A stretch of 23,040 nucleotides of DNA. It comes from VRUE01 sp045805805 (GTDB lineage: Bacteria; Actinomycetota; Thermoleophilia; Solirubrobacterales; 70-9). Within the stretch, counting starts at the first letter, position 1. Each line of letters starts with the position of its first letter. The notes beneath the pieces were generated by a model. That model saw only the letters and a program-made list of their open reading frames with translations, did not search any database and was not told where the DNA came from. Location: contig JBJMKO010000018.1 of assembly GCA_045805805.1 (NCBI GenBank), positions 1 to 23,040 of the forward strand, written 5' to 3'. Below, in pieces: positions 1 through 7,358 of this stretch. The translations under genes and the position numbers were made by a program.

Positions 1-364
1 CACCACTCGGTCCTTCGATTAGGTTGAGTTGGCGACAGGTGAAGCGCGTGCTCTTGTTTAGGAGTAGGGCGCCGGGCAGCAGTCCGGCCTCGCAGAGGAC
101 CTGGAAGCCGTTGCAGATGCCAAGGACAGGGCCGCCCGCGGCGGCGAACTCGGCGACGGCCTCCATCGCCGGGGAGAAGCGCGCGATCGCGCCGGCGCGC
201 AGGTAGTCGCCGTAGGAGAAGCCGCCGGGGACGACGACGGCGTCGATCCCCGCCAGGTCGCGCTCCTCGTGCCAGACCAGGCGTGCCTCTCCGAGCAGCG
301 AGCAGGCGTGCAGGGCGTCCCGCTCGTCGCAGGAGCCGGGGAACTGGAGCACTCCCCAGCGCAT
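1..364 (-). CDS. purQ: Phosphoribosylformylglycinamidine synthase subunit PurQ (C-terminal part missing)
   Basis: This is the glutamine amidotransferase subunit of FGAM synthetase, the fourth step of purine synthesis. It hydrolyses glutamine and passes ammonia to PurL. About 121 residues are visible and the rest runs off the left edge (the family is usually about 220-230 residues). The N-terminus reads MRWGVLQFPGSCDERDA. It is followed by VVVPGGFSYGDYLRAGAIAR and by the nucleophile-elbow motif GICNGFQ with the catalytic Cys, all hallmarks of class I amidotransferases of the PurQ type. The ATG shares one base with the purS stop (TGATG), so translation is probably coupled. The product should work with PurS, encoded just upstream, and with a PurL that is not in this window. 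Confidence 0.95.
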   Translation of the reverse strand, partial: MRWGVLQFPGSCDERDALHACSLLGEARLVWHEERDLAGIDAVVVPGGFSYGDYLRAGAIARFSPAMEAVAEFAAAGGPVLGICNGFQVLCEAGLLPGALLLNKSTRFTCRQLNLIEGPSG

Positions 365-600
365 CAGGCGGCGCCGTCGAGGCGCTCGATCTCGTAATCC
401 TCGATCAGCGGGTTGGCGAGCAGCTTCTCGCAGAGCTCCGCCAGCCGCTCGGGGTCCTCGGCTTCCAGCTCGACCATCCGCCCGACCCGGACGTGCTCGA
501 TCCCGTCGAAGCCGAGCGCCGGCAGCGCTCGCTCGACCGCCTTGCCCTGGGGGTCGAGGATCCCCTCCTTGGGCCGGATCAGCACCCGGGCGCGGGGCAC
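364..600 (-). CDS. purS: Phosphoribosylformylglycinamidine synthase subunit PurS
   Basis: This small 78-residue subunit bridges PurQ and the small form of PurL in the FGAM synthetase complex of Gram-positive bacteria. The protein begins MPRARVLIRPKEGILDPQGK. The run 'PKEGILDPQGKAVERALPALG' to 'VRVGRMVELE' is the usual PurS pattern, and the length fits the family (about 80). The start is GTG at 600-598. It shares its G with the purC stop (TAGTG), and no ATG lies near the conserved N-terminus. The stop shares one base with the purQ ATG. The order purC-purS-purQ with one-base overlaps indicates a single mRNA and fixed stoichiometry. Confidence 0.93.
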   Translation of the reverse strand: MPRARVLIRPKEGILDPQGKAVERALPALGFDGIEHVRVGRMVELEAEDPERLAELCEKLLANPLIEDYEIERLDGAA

Positions 601-1448
601 TAGAAGGGGCGCTCCGTGATCCGCTCGTAGGCCTCGACGTACTTGGCCCGCGTCTGCTCGACCACGTCGGCCGGCAACTCTGGTGCCGGCGGCGTGTGGT
701 CCCAGCCCGCCTCGTCGGCCCAGTCGCGGACGAACTGCTTGTCGAAGGAGGGCTGCGTCTTGCCCGGCTCGTAGCGATCGGCCGGCCAGAAGCGCGAGGA
801 GTCCGGGGTCAGCACCTCGTCGGCGAGGACGATCTCGGCGCCCGCGTGGCGGCCCAGCTCGAACTTGGTGTCGGCGAGGACGATCCCGCGTTCCGCCGCG
901 TGTTCGGCACCGCGCGCGTAGACCTCGATCGAGATCCGCCGCAGCTCTTCCATCAGCGCCCGGTCGCCGACGATCTCGGCGGCCCGGTCGAAGTCGACGT
1001 TCTCGTCGTGGTCGCCGATCTCGGCCTTGGTCGCCGGGGTGAAGATCGGCTCCGGCAGCTTGTCGGACTCGAGCATCCCGGCCGGCAGCTCGATCCCGCA
1101 GACCGAGCCGTCGCGCTTGTATTCCTTCCAGCCGGACCCCGAGAGGTAGCCGCGCACGACGCACTCAACCGGATACATCTCCAGTCGCCGCACCCGCATC
1201 GCCCGTTCCGCCACCTCTTCGGGCACGTCGGCGGAGACGAAGTGGTTGGGGACGATGTCGGCGGTCAGCTCGAACCAGAATTCCGAGATCCGGTTCAGCA
1301 CCTTGCCCTTGTCGGGGATCGGCGTCGGCATCACCACGTCGTAGATCGAGATCCGGTCGGAGGCAACCATCAGCAGGTCGTCCTCCCACTCATAGATCTC
1401 ACGGACCTTCCCGGAAGAATGAAGCTTCAAATCCTGGACCGGCGACAT
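600..1448 (-). CDS. purC: Phosphoribosylaminoimidazole-succinocarboxamide synthase (SAICAR synthetase)
   Basis: The enzyme joins CAIR and aspartate at the expense of ATP to make SAICAR. The protein is 282 residues. The N-terminal SSGKVREIYEWEDDLLMVAS and DRISIYDVVMPTPIPDKGKVLN form the SAICAR synthetase nucleotide-binding start. Then follow VECVVRGYLSGSGWKEY and, later, VLADTKFELG and VLTPDSSRFWP, all recognisable PurC blocks. The ATG at 1448 is preceded by a -10-like TAGCAT seven bases upstream and by no Shine-Dalgarno sequence, suggesting a leaderless mRNA. It heads the purC-purS-purQ run. Its product is the substrate of PurB, encoded at 3969-5255 on the same strand beyond an unrelated block. 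Confidence 0.96.
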   Translation of the reverse strand: MSPVQDLKLHSSGKVREIYEWEDDLLMVASDRISIYDVVMPTPIPDKGKVLNRISEFWFELTADIVPNHFVSADVPEEVAERAMRVRRLEMYPVECVVRGYLSGSGWKEYKRDGSVCGIELPAGMLESDKLPEPIFTPATKAEIGDHDENVDFDRAAEIVGDRALMEELRRISIEVYARGAEHAAERGIVLADTKFELGRHAGAEIVLADEVLTPDSSRFWPADRYEPGKTQPSFDKQFVRDWADEAGWDHTPPAPELPADVVEQTRAKYVEAYERITERPF

Positions 1449-1455
1449 CGGGTCG

Positions 1456-1461
1456 ATGCTA
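1456..1461 (-). promoter_or_regulatory. Putative -10 element for leaderless purC
   Basis: Reading the minus strand, TAGCAT is followed by seven bases and then the purC ATG. That spacing places the transcription start at or next to the start codon. No Shine-Dalgarno sequence lies between. The same TANNNT-N7-start layout precedes three other genes in this window. No convincing -35 was seen. Confidence 0.45.
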
Positions 1462-1488
1462 GCTACCCCGAGGGTCGGAGTCGTTCCT

Positions 1489-1578
1489 CACGCGGGTGGC
1501 GTGGGGGTTGGGGGGTCGAGGACGGACGCTGTGCGTCCGCCCGCAGCGCCCCCCTTCCCCCGCGACAGGACCCGCGTG
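1489..1578 (+). repeat. Family A structured palindromic element, copy 1
   Basis: This 90 bp element lies between the divergent purC and P450 genes. The outer stem CACGCGGGT (1489-1497) pairs with ACCCGCGTG (1570-1578). After GGC, a second stem (1501-1515 with 1549-1563) pairs apart from a central TT/TT mismatch. Then comes the fixed block TCGAGGA, a hairpin CGGACGC-TGT-GCGTCCG (1523-1539), the fixed block CCCGCAGCG and, on the way out, GACAGG. Two further copies (15271-15357 and 20810-20896) keep the unpaired blocks identical while the stems change with compensation. The function is unknown. Confidence 0.9.
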
Positions 1579-1606
1579 CCAAAACCGTCTGCGATCCTTA
1601 GCGGCC

Positions 1607-2935
1607 ATGCTTCCTCCGGAACCATCGAGTCCGCCGCTCGTTCAGACGCTGCGTTGGGCCTTCCGCCCACTTCCTTTCATGCAGGAGTGCCGGGAACGCA
1701 TCGGCGACAACTTCGCCGTCAAATTCCTCGGCTTCGAGCGGCCGATGGTGATGATCTCCGACCCCGCCGCGATCAAGGCTCTCTATATGGAGCGCTCCCA
1801 TGGCCTGCCGCCCGGCCGCGAGGTCTTCCTCGAGCCGGTGCTCGGCTCGCGCTCGCTGCTACTGCTCGAAGGCGCCGACCACCTCGCCCACCGCAAGCTG
1901 ATGCTGCCTGCCTTCCACGGCGAGCGGATGCGTTCCTACGAGCCGATCGTCGAGGAGATCGTCGACCGCGAGATCGACTCCTGGCCGCTGAGAGAGGAGT
2001 TCCCGATTCACCCGCGCATGCAGGCGATCACCCTCGACGTGATCCTGCGCGTCGTCTTCGGCGTCGCCGAGGGGCCGCGACTGCAGCGCCTGCGAGAGCT
2101 CCTCACCGGGGTGCTCGAGGAGACGGCCTCCCCGTTCACCCAGCTGATCGCCCTGGCGACGAGGCGCTTCACCGGCCGGGGTCCGTGGGACAAATTCGAC
2201 GGTCGGCTGAAAGCGGTCGACGAGCTGCTCTACGCCGAGATCTCCGAACGCCGCGCCGAGGAAAGCTTCGAGAATCGCGACGACATCCTCTCCGTGCTGA
2301 TGTCGGCCCGCTTCGAGGATGGCGAGGGACTCGCCGACGTCGACCTGCGCGACCAGCTCCTCACCCTGCTGCTCGCCGGGCACGAGACGACGGCGACGGC
2401 GCTGGCCTGGACCTTCGACCTGCTGCTCCGCCACCCCGAGCCGCTGCAGCGCCTGCGCGACTCGCTCGAGGCCGGCGAGGACGACTACATGCGAGCGACG
2501 ATCACCGAGTCGCTGCGCCTGCGGCCCGTGGTTCCGCTGGCCGGCCGCCGCCTCAACGCCGAGCTCAGCGTCGACGGCCTGACGTTGCCGGCAGGCACCG
2601 ACGTGACCCCGGCGATCTGGCTCACCCACACCCGTGGCGACGTCTACCCCGAGCCCTTCGCCTTCCGCCCCGAGCGTTTCCTCGGCGAGGCCCCGGACAC
2701 CTACGCCTGGGTTCCCTTCGGCGGCGGCGTCCGTCGCTGCATCGGCGCGGCCTTTTCCGAGTTCGAGATGCGGATCGTCCTGCGCGAGGTGCTGACCCGC
2801 TGCGAGCTGCACAAGGCAGACCCGGCACCGGAGAAGATCGGTCGCCGCAGCATCACCCTCTCGCCGAAAGGCGGCACACCCGTCGTCGTCACCGCCCGCC
2901 ATCCGGCGCGCGAGCGCGATCTGGTCCCGGCCTAG
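1607..2935 (+). CDS. Cytochrome P450
   Basis: This 442-residue soluble P450 is a haem-thiolate monooxygenase. Visible signatures are the I-helix oxygen-activation motif AGHETT (residues 257-262), the K-helix ExxR (ESLR, Glu301 to Arg304), and the haem loop FGGGVRRCIGAAF with the ligand Cys378. The pattern (SLLLLEGADHLAHRKLMLPAF, VYPEPFAFRPERFLG) is that of the bacterial CYP families close to eukaryotic class II types. I cannot name the CYP family or substrate, and no ferredoxin or reductase gene is nearby. I chose the ATG at 1607 because the frame upstream of it runs through the family A palindrome and gives no P450-like sequence. It is convergent with the next gene: the two stops share CTAG at 2932-2935. 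Confidence 0.93.
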   Translation: MLPPEPSSPPLVQTLRWAFRPLPFMQECRERIGDNFAVKFLGFERPMVMISDPAAIKALYMERSHGLPPGREVFLEPVLGSRSLLLLEGADHLAHRKLMLPAFHGERMRSYEPIVEEIVDREIDSWPLREEFPIHPRMQAITLDVILRVVFGVAEGPRLQRLRELLTGVLEETASPFTQLIALATRRFTGRGPWDKFDGRLKAVDELLYAEISERRAEESFENRDDILSVLMSARFEDGEGLADVDLRDQLLTLLLAGHETTATALAWTFDLLLRHPEPLQRLRDSLEAGEDDYMRATITESLRLRPVVPLAGRRLNAELSVDGLTLPAGTDVTPAIWLTHTRGDVYPEPFAFRPERFLGEAPDTYAWVPFGGGVRRCIGAAFSEFEMRIVLREVLTRCELHKADPAPEKIGRRSITLSPKGGTPVVVTARHPARERDLVPA

Positions 2936-3243
2936 CTCCGGTCCCTGGCTGCCGCGGCCTTGGCGACGGGGTGCTCCCGCGCCCAGCGGGCGATCGTGCT
3001 CGAGCCGGAGATCACCTCGCCGTCGTCGAGGATCAGGATCGGCACCTCGTTGGTGCCGCTCAGCTCCCTTACTTCGGCCCGCTCCTCGTCGCGGTTGCCC
3101 CAGGTCCAGGGCATCAACCGGTAGCCGCCGACGGTCCTCAGCTCGTACTCGTACCCCACGGCGACGAGGGCCTTCCCGGCCTTAGCGCACGGATGCGCAA
3201 ACGCCGGCCCATGAGTCTTCTGCCCGCAGGTGTAGAGAACCAT
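2932..3243 (-). CDS. Glutaredoxin/GST-N-terminal-like thioredoxin-fold protein
   Basis: This small protein of 103 residues begins MVLYTCGQKTHGPAF. It has one cysteine at residue 6 where a glutaredoxin CxxC would lie (here CGQK) and a second Cys at 19. The segment TNEVPILILDDGEVISGSST matches the cis-Pro strand and the 'E/S-S' glutathione-contact region of glutathione S-transferase N-terminal domains, without the C-terminal helical domain. It is probably a stand-alone GST-N/glutaredoxin-like protein. Actinobacteria often lack glutathione, so the thiol partner is unknown. A TAGGGT -10-like box sits seven bases before the ATG with no Shine-Dalgarno sequence. The stop overlaps the P450 stop tail to tail. 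Confidence 0.75.
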   Translation of the reverse strand: MVLYTCGQKTHGPAFAHPCAKAGKALVAVGYEYELRTVGGYRLMPWTWGNRDEERAEVRELSGTNEVPILILDDGEVISGSSTIARWAREHPVAKAAAARDRS

Positions 3244-3250
3244 CGATGAG

Positions 3251-3256
3251 ACCCTA
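3251..3256 (-). promoter_or_regulatory. Putative -10 element for the leaderless thioredoxin-fold gene
   Basis: On the minus strand TAGGGT is followed by CTCATCG and then ATG. The seven-base spacing and the absence of a ribosome binding site suggest a leaderless transcript. The identical hexamer and spacing occur before nth. Confidence 0.45.
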
Positions 3257-3283
3257 GCCGAGGGCGACGCAGCGACGTAATGC

Positions 3284-3289
3284 TACATT
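3284..3289 (+). promoter_or_regulatory. Putative -10 element of the toxin-antitoxin operon
   Basis: TACATT is followed by nine bases and then the codon ATC at 3299, where the conserved part of the antitoxin begins. TACAAT stands at the same nine-base distance from the GTG of the PAP2 gene at 20938. The box is overlapped by an imperfect inverted repeat CTAC...GTAG (3283-3286 and 3301-3304), which might be an autoregulatory operator. No clear -35 was found. Confidence 0.35.
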
Positions 3290-3298
3290 TGTCGCACT

Positions 3299-3565
3299 AT
3301 CGTAGAAGTCGCGACACGAGAGCTTCGGAACAAAACCGCCGACCTGCTGCGAAGGGTCGAGAGGGGGGAGAGCATGGTGATTACCGTGCGGGGGAAGCGG
3401 GTGGCTACCCTGGCGCCGTATCGGGACGATGCGCCTCGATGGATGCCGCGCGAGGAACTGGTCGAGCTCCTGAAGACGCATTCGGCCGATCCTGGCCTGC
3501 TCGACGACCTCCAGCGCATTGCCGGCGAAACGACCGACGAAGACAGATTGAACCGGTTGTGGTGA
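3299..3565 (+). CDS. Type II antitoxin, Phd/YefM (VapB-like) family, with no standard start codon
   Basis: The reading frame encodes IVEVATRELRNKTADLLRRV, then ERGESMVITVRGKRVATLAP. This is the full DNA-binding half of a Phd-type antitoxin, followed by an acidic tail that would wrap the toxin and ends NRLW. About 88 residues are expected. The conserved N-terminus has no ATG, GTG or TTG in frame between the upstream stop (3278-3280) and Met at 3374. Starting at 3374 would remove half the DNA-binding domain. I therefore place the start at ATC 3299, nine bases after a -10-like box. A frameshift from the ATG at 3280 is the alternative. The gene overlaps the toxin by four bases (GTGA). Confidence 0.7.
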   Translation: MVEVATRELRNKTADLLRRVERGESMVITVRGKRVATLAPYRDDAPRWMPREELVELLKTHSADPGLLDDLQRIAGETTDEDRLNRLW

Positions 3566-3972
3566 GAGACCGGGAAGATTCTCGAGGCCTCCTTGACACC
3601 TCGGTTCTCGTCGCCATCGAGAACGGCAGATCGCTGCGCACAGAGGCGATGCCCAAGACGACAGCGATCTCAGTGGTGACCAAGGCGGAGCTCCGCGTGG
3701 GCATCTTCGCCGCGGAGGACATCGAGATACGCGACCGCCGGCTGACGACCTTCGAATTGGCGAACCGCATCGTCGCGCTTCCCGTCGACGAGGCCGTGTC
3801 GCGAGCGTGGGCGCGGATGCGCGCTTACGTCGGCGCTTCAGGCCAGAAGGTCGGGATCAACGACATGTGGATCGCGGCCACGGCGGCGGCGCACGAGATC
3901 CCAGTCCTCACCCAGGACGGCGATTTCGACGCGCTCAACGGCGTCGCCGGCCTGACCGTGATCCCGGTCTAG
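3562..3972 (+). CDS. vapC: PIN-domain ribonuclease toxin, VapC family
   Basis: The 136-residue PIN domain is predicted to cleave RNA when freed from its antitoxin. Metal-binding acids are visible: Asp12 in GLLDTSVLVAIE, Glu43 in TKAELRVGI, then Asp in GINDMWIAA and Asp in TQDGDFDAL. This is the standard four-acid set and the expected spacing. The start is GTG at 3562, overlapping the antitoxin stop as GTGA. The frame is open further upstream but that stretch overlaps the antitoxin and is not PIN-like. The last codon and stop share CTAG with the convergent purB stop (3969-3972). The pair forms a self-contained cassette between blocks of purine genes. Confidence 0.9.
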   Translation: MRDREDSRGLLDTSVLVAIENGRSLRTEAMPKTTAISVVTKAELRVGIFAAEDIEIRDRRLTTFELANRIVALPVDEAVSRAWARMRAYVGASGQKVGINDMWIAATAAAHEIPVLTQDGDFDALNGVAGLTVIPV

Positions 3973-5255
3973 TCCCGCAGGGCTTCGAGGCGTTCGAAGA
4001 TCTCGGGGATGTGGGTGAGGTAGGCGCCGTAGTCGAAGACGGTGTCGAGGTCCAGATCGGGAGTCGCCTCGGCCAGCAGGTCCCGGAACGGGGTTGCGGT
4101 GTCCCATGCCTTCTGCGCGTTCTCCTGCACCACCCGGTAGGCCTCGTCGCGGGTCATGCCGGACTCGACCAGTGCCGTCAGGGCGCGCTGGCTGAAGAGG
4201 GCGCCGTGGGTGAGGTTGAGGTTCTCGCGCATGCGGTCGGTTCGGATGGTCATGCCGGAGGTGACCTTGGTCGCCAGGTCCTGCATGTAGTCCAGCCCGA
4301 TCGTCGCGTCGGGGAGGATCACGCGCTCGGCACCGGAGTGGGAGATGTCACGCTCGTGCCAGAGGGCGACGTTCTCCAAGCCGGCCTGGGCATAGCCGCG
4401 CAGGACGCGGGCGAGGCCGGTGATCCGCTCGGTGCGGATCGGGTTGCGCTTGTGCGGCATCGCCGAGGAGCCCTTCTGCCTGCCGGAGGCGAAGGGCTCC
4501 TCGACCTCGCGCACCTCCGTGCGCTGCAGGTTTCGGACCTCGGTAGCGAAGCGCTCCAGGCCGGCGCCGGCGCCGGCGACTTGGGAGAGGAGGACGGCGT
4601 GGCGGTCGCGCGGGATCACCTGGGTGGCCACCTCCTCGCGTCCAAGTCCCAACCGCTCCATCACCCGCGCCTCGACCGCCGGCGGTACCGAGGCGTAGGT
4701 GCCGACGGCGCCGGAGAGCTTGCCGTAGGCGAGTTGCGCGAAGGCACCGCGCAGGCGCTCCAGGTTGCGATCGGCCTCGAAGGCGAAGCCGGCGAGACGC
4801 AACCCAAATGTCGTCGGCTCCGCATGCACCCCGTGGGTGCGGCCGACGCAGAGCGTGTCGCGGTGCTCCAGCGCCCGCTCGATCAGCGCGTCGCGGTAGG
4901 CGCGGGCGCTCGCCAGCACCACCTCGCCCGCCTCGCGCAGCTGCAGCGCCAGCGCGGTGTCGAGCACGTCGGAGGAAGTCAGCCCGTAGTGGATCCAGCG
5001 CCCGTGCTCGCCAACCGAGGCGGCAACGACGTCGACGAAAGCGGCGACGTCGTGATCGGTCACCTTCTCCCGCTCGTCGACCGCCTCGACGGTAAAAGCG
5101 GCCTTAGCTCGACAGGCTTCAGCAGCTTCCACAGGAACGACGCCCGCTTCGGCCCAGGCCTCCGTAGCAGCCAGCTCAACCTCGAGCCAGCACTCCAGCT
5201 TCCGCTGCGGCGACCAAACCGCGCCGATCTGGGGGCGGGTGTACCTGGGGATCAC
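3969..5255 (-). CDS. purB: Adenylosuccinate lyase
   Basis: This 428-residue member of the fumarase/aspartase superfamily cleaves SAICAR to AICAR and adenylosuccinate to AMP, each releasing fumarate. Signatures are GLTSSDVLDTALALQ, the catalytic-His region VGRTHGVHAEPTTFG, and the superfamily signature loop KGSSAMPHKRNPI carrying the catalytic serine. The C-terminus (VFDYGAYLTHIPEIFERL) is the usual helical end of bacterial PurB. The ATG overlaps the purE stop by four bases (ATGA), so the two are co-translated. It is last in the run GYD gene, purD, purE, purB. Codons near its start favour GCT/GTT more than the rest of the gene. Confidence 0.96.
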   Translation of the reverse strand: MIPRYTRPQIGAVWSPQRKLECWLEVELAATEAWAEAGVVPVEAAEACRAKAAFTVEAVDEREKVTDHDVAAFVDVVAASVGEHGRWIHYGLTSSDVLDTALALQLREAGEVVLASARAYRDALIERALEHRDTLCVGRTHGVHAEPTTFGLRLAGFAFEADRNLERLRGAFAQLAYGKLSGAVGTYASVPPAVEARVMERLGLGREEVATQVIPRDRHAVLLSQVAGAGAGLERFATEVRNLQRTEVREVEEPFASGRQKGSSAMPHKRNPIRTERITGLARVLRGYAQAGLENVALWHERDISHSGAERVILPDATIGLDYMQDLATKVTSGMTIRTDRMRENLNLTHGALFSQRALTALVESGMTRDEAYRVVQENAQKAWDTATPFRDLLAEATPDLDLDTVFDYGAYLTHIPEIFERLEALRD

Positions 5256-5734
5256 GCGTTGATTATCCGCGCCGCGAGGATGCCCGCATTCTTGGCCCCG
5301 TCGATCGCGACGCAGGCAACCGGGATCCCCGGCGGCATCTGCACCGCCGAGAGCAGCGCGTCGAGGCCCCCCAGGCTCTTGCCGAGGATCGGCACGCCGA
5401 TCACGGGCAGGTCGGTGTGGGCGGCGGCGACGCCGGGCAGCGCCGCCGACATCCCGGCCCCGGCGATGATCGCCTTCAGCCCCCGCATGCGCGCGTTGGT
5501 GCAGTACTCGCGGACCAGCTCCGGGTCGCGGTGGGCGCTCATCACCCGCACCTCGTAGCGGATGCCGGCATCGTGCAGAGCCGCACCGGCCGGCTGCATC
5601 TTCGGCTTGTCGTTCTTCGAGCCCATGATGATCCCGACCAGGGGCTCATCGACGGCGATCTCCTCGAACGCCTCCTCGACCGCCGGCATCGTGGTCGCTT
5701 CGGTGGGCTGGGGCTCATCTGAGATCTCGCTCAT
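5252..5734 (-). CDS. purE: N5-carboxyaminoimidazole ribonucleotide mutase (PurE)
   Basis: The protein is 160 residues. After a roughly 30-residue acidic N-terminal extension comes the PurE core: VGIIMGSKNDKPKMQPA (phosphate-binding GSxxD loop), VRVMSAHRDPELV with the catalytic His, then AGAGMSAALPGVAAAHTDLP and GVPILGKSLGGLDALLS. PurE interconverts N5-CAIR and CAIR (class I) or carboxylates AIR directly (class II). A class I enzyme needs PurK, and no purK is present in this window. The motif sequence looks class I to me but I cannot settle this by eye. The ATG at 5734 is preceded closely by GAGAGG and lies 23 bases after the purD stop. It overlaps purB by four bases. Confidence 0.94.
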   Translation of the reverse strand: MSEISDEPQPTEATTMPAVEEAFEEIAVDEPLVGIIMGSKNDKPKMQPAGAALHDAGIRYEVRVMSAHRDPELVREYCTNARMRGLKAIIAGAGMSAALPGVAAAHTDLPVIGVPILGKSLGGLDALLSAVQMPPGIPVACVAIDGAKNAGILAARIINA

Positions 5735-5757
5735 CTCATCCTCTCTGGGTGGACTGG

Positions 5758-7035
5758 CTAGCTGGCGACGCGGTCTACCGCTCGGGCGGCGATGTCAGAG
5801 CGCATCTGCATCCCGTCGAACTCGATCCGCCTGGCGGCATCGTACGCGCGATCGCGGGCGTCGGCCGGGGTCGGGCCGAGCGCGGTGACGTTGAGCACGC
5901 GCCCGCCGGCGGTGACGATCTCGCTGTCGCGCTCGGCGGTGCCCGCGTGGGTGATCTCGGCAAGCTCGGCGGCGGCGTCGAGGCCCCGGATCGCGTCACC
6001 CTTTGATGAGGACTCCGGGTATCCGGCGGAGGCGAGCACCAGCGTCACCGCCCAGTCCTCGGCGAACTCCGCCTCGACCCCGGCCAGGCCACCCGGCTCG
6101 CGCGCCGCGAGGCAGAGGTCGACCAGGTCGGAGCGCAGCCGCGGCAGGACCGCTTGCGTCTCGGGGTCGCCGAAGCGCGTGTTGAACTCGAGCACCTTGG
6201 GACCTTCCGGTCCGATCATCAACCCGGCATAGAGGACGCCGTGGAAGGGACGCCCACGCCGCGCCATCGCCGCGACGACCGGCCGGTGGACGGCGTCGAC
6301 GATCTCCTCCACCTCGGCCGCGCCGAAACCCGGGACAGGGGAGTAGCTGCCCATGCCGCCGGTGTTGGGCCCCTCGTCGCCGTCGAAGATCCGCTTGTAG
6401 TCCTGAGCCGGGGCGAGCGGCACGACGTTCTCGCCGTCGCAGAGGGCCAGCAGCGAGAGCTCCTCGCCCTCGAGGAACTCCTCCAGCACGACGGGCATAT
6501 CGGCGCCGAAGCGCTGCTCGGTGAAGAAGACGTCGATCGCCTCGCGCGCCTCGGCCGCGCTCGCGCAGACGATCACTCCCTTGCCCGCCGCCAGCCCGTC
6601 GGCCTTCAGCACCGCCGGGTAGGAGGCGGAGGCGATCTGGGCGAGCGCCTCTTCGCGGCTGCGCAGCAGCACGTGGGAGGCGGTCGGAACCCCGGCCTCC
6701 CTCATCAGCTCCTTGGCGAACGCCTTCGAGCCCTCCAGCTCGGCCGCCACGGCGCTCGGCCCGAAGGCGGGCACCCCGGCATCCTCCAGCGCGTCGACGA
6801 CCCCTGCCACCAGCGCCGCCTCGGGGCCGACCACGACGAGGTCGACACCGCGCTCGTTTGCCACAGCGACGATCGTCTCGACGTCGTCCGCCGCCACCGC
6901 CGGAAGACACTCCGCGTCGGCGGCGATCCCGGCGTTGCCGGGCGCGCAGAGGATCTCCGGCGCGTGGGCGGAGCGCGCCAGCGCCCGCGCGATCGCGTGC
7001 TCGCGGCCTCCCCCGCCGACTACAAGGACCTTCAA
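5758..7035 (-). CDS. purD: Phosphoribosylamine-glycine ligase (GAR synthetase)
   Basis: This 425-residue ATP-grasp enzyme joins phosphoribosylamine and glycine, the second purine step. The N-terminus MKVLVVGGGGREHAIARALA is the classic PurD start. The ATP-grasp core shows LKADGLAAGKGVIVC, VLEEFLEGEELSLLALCDG, PAQDYKRIFDGDEGPNTGGM, and the metal-binding EFNTRFGDPETQAVLP. The C-terminal domain ends with the usual AYDAARRIEFDGMQMRSDI. The start is TTG at 7035, because no ATG or GTG precedes the conserved first residues. AGAGG lies about nine bases upstream. Only 12 bases separate it from the GYD gene, so they are probably co-transcribed. Confidence 0.96.
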   Translation of the reverse strand: MKVLVVGGGGREHAIARALARSAHAPEILCAPGNAGIAADAECLPAVAADDVETIVAVANERGVDLVVVGPEAALVAGVVDALEDAGVPAFGPSAVAAELEGSKAFAKELMREAGVPTASHVLLRSREEALAQIASASYPAVLKADGLAAGKGVIVCASAAEAREAIDVFFTEQRFGADMPVVLEEFLEGEELSLLALCDGENVVPLAPAQDYKRIFDGDEGPNTGGMGSYSPVPGFGAAEVEEIVDAVHRPVVAAMARRGRPFHGVLYAGLMIGPEGPKVLEFNTRFGDPETQAVLPRLRSDLVDLCLAAREPGGLAGVEAEFAEDWAVTLVLASAGYPESSSKGDAIRGLDAAAELAEITHAGTAERDSEIVTAGGRVLNVTALGPTPADARDRAYDAARRIEFDGMQMRSDIAARAVDRVAS

Positions 7036-7047
7036 GCGAACGCGCCT

Positions 7048-7329
7048 CTAGAGCGAGCCAGCCAGCTCGTCGGCCGGCATCGCCGCGAGAGTCTGGCTGG
7101 TCATCGTCCCGCGCGAGCCGAGCTCGACCGAGACCTTGGCCATCGTCTGCTCGTCGGGCGCCTCGACGATCGTGACGAAGTCGTACTGCCCGAGCGTCGC
7201 ATACTGAGCAACCACCTTCGCCCCAATCTGCTCGACCTCTTTGTTCACCTCGGCAACCCGCCCCGGATTGTTCTTCAACGTCCGAACACCCTCAGAAGTC
7301 AGGTTCGTAAGCATCACATAAGTAGGCAT
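7048..7329 (-). CDS. GYD-domain protein
   Basis: This is a 93-residue protein of the GYD family (named for a Gly-Tyr-Asp motif), with a ferredoxin-like alpha+beta fold. Seen here: MPTYVMLTNLTSEGVRTLKN at the start and ATLGQYDFVTIVEAPDE, containing GQYDF, in the middle. The molecular function of the family is not established. The ATG is preceded by AGGAG at a normal distance (7336-7340) and by a TAGGGT -10-like box 30 bases upstream, so this gene probably heads the purD-purE-purB transcript. Its position upstream of purine genes does not by itself reveal a role. Confidence 0.85.
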   Translation of the reverse strand: MPTYVMLTNLTSEGVRTLKNNPGRVAEVNKEVEQIGAKVVAQYATLGQYDFVTIVEAPDEQTMAKVSVELGSRGTMTSQTLAAMPADELAGSL

Positions 7330-7358
7330 CGCAATCTCCTATCTGGACGGGGGAGGTG

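Noticed and set aside
1489..1578. Ordinary Rho-independent terminator
   Set aside because: No T-run on either side, a location between divergent genes, and a complex fold shared by distant copies, one of which is inside a gene.
1496..1606. Upstream extension of the P450 reading frame
   Set aside because: It translates the family A palindrome, giving a peptide with no P450 character. The ATG at 1607 gives the expected P450 N-terminus.
3280..3972. A long frame that would fuse an N-terminal segment to the VapC toxin
   Set aside because: Its first 94 codons overlap the antitoxin in another frame and show no family resemblance, while the antitoxin frame reads as a clear Phd protein and GTG 3562 gives a normal VapC.
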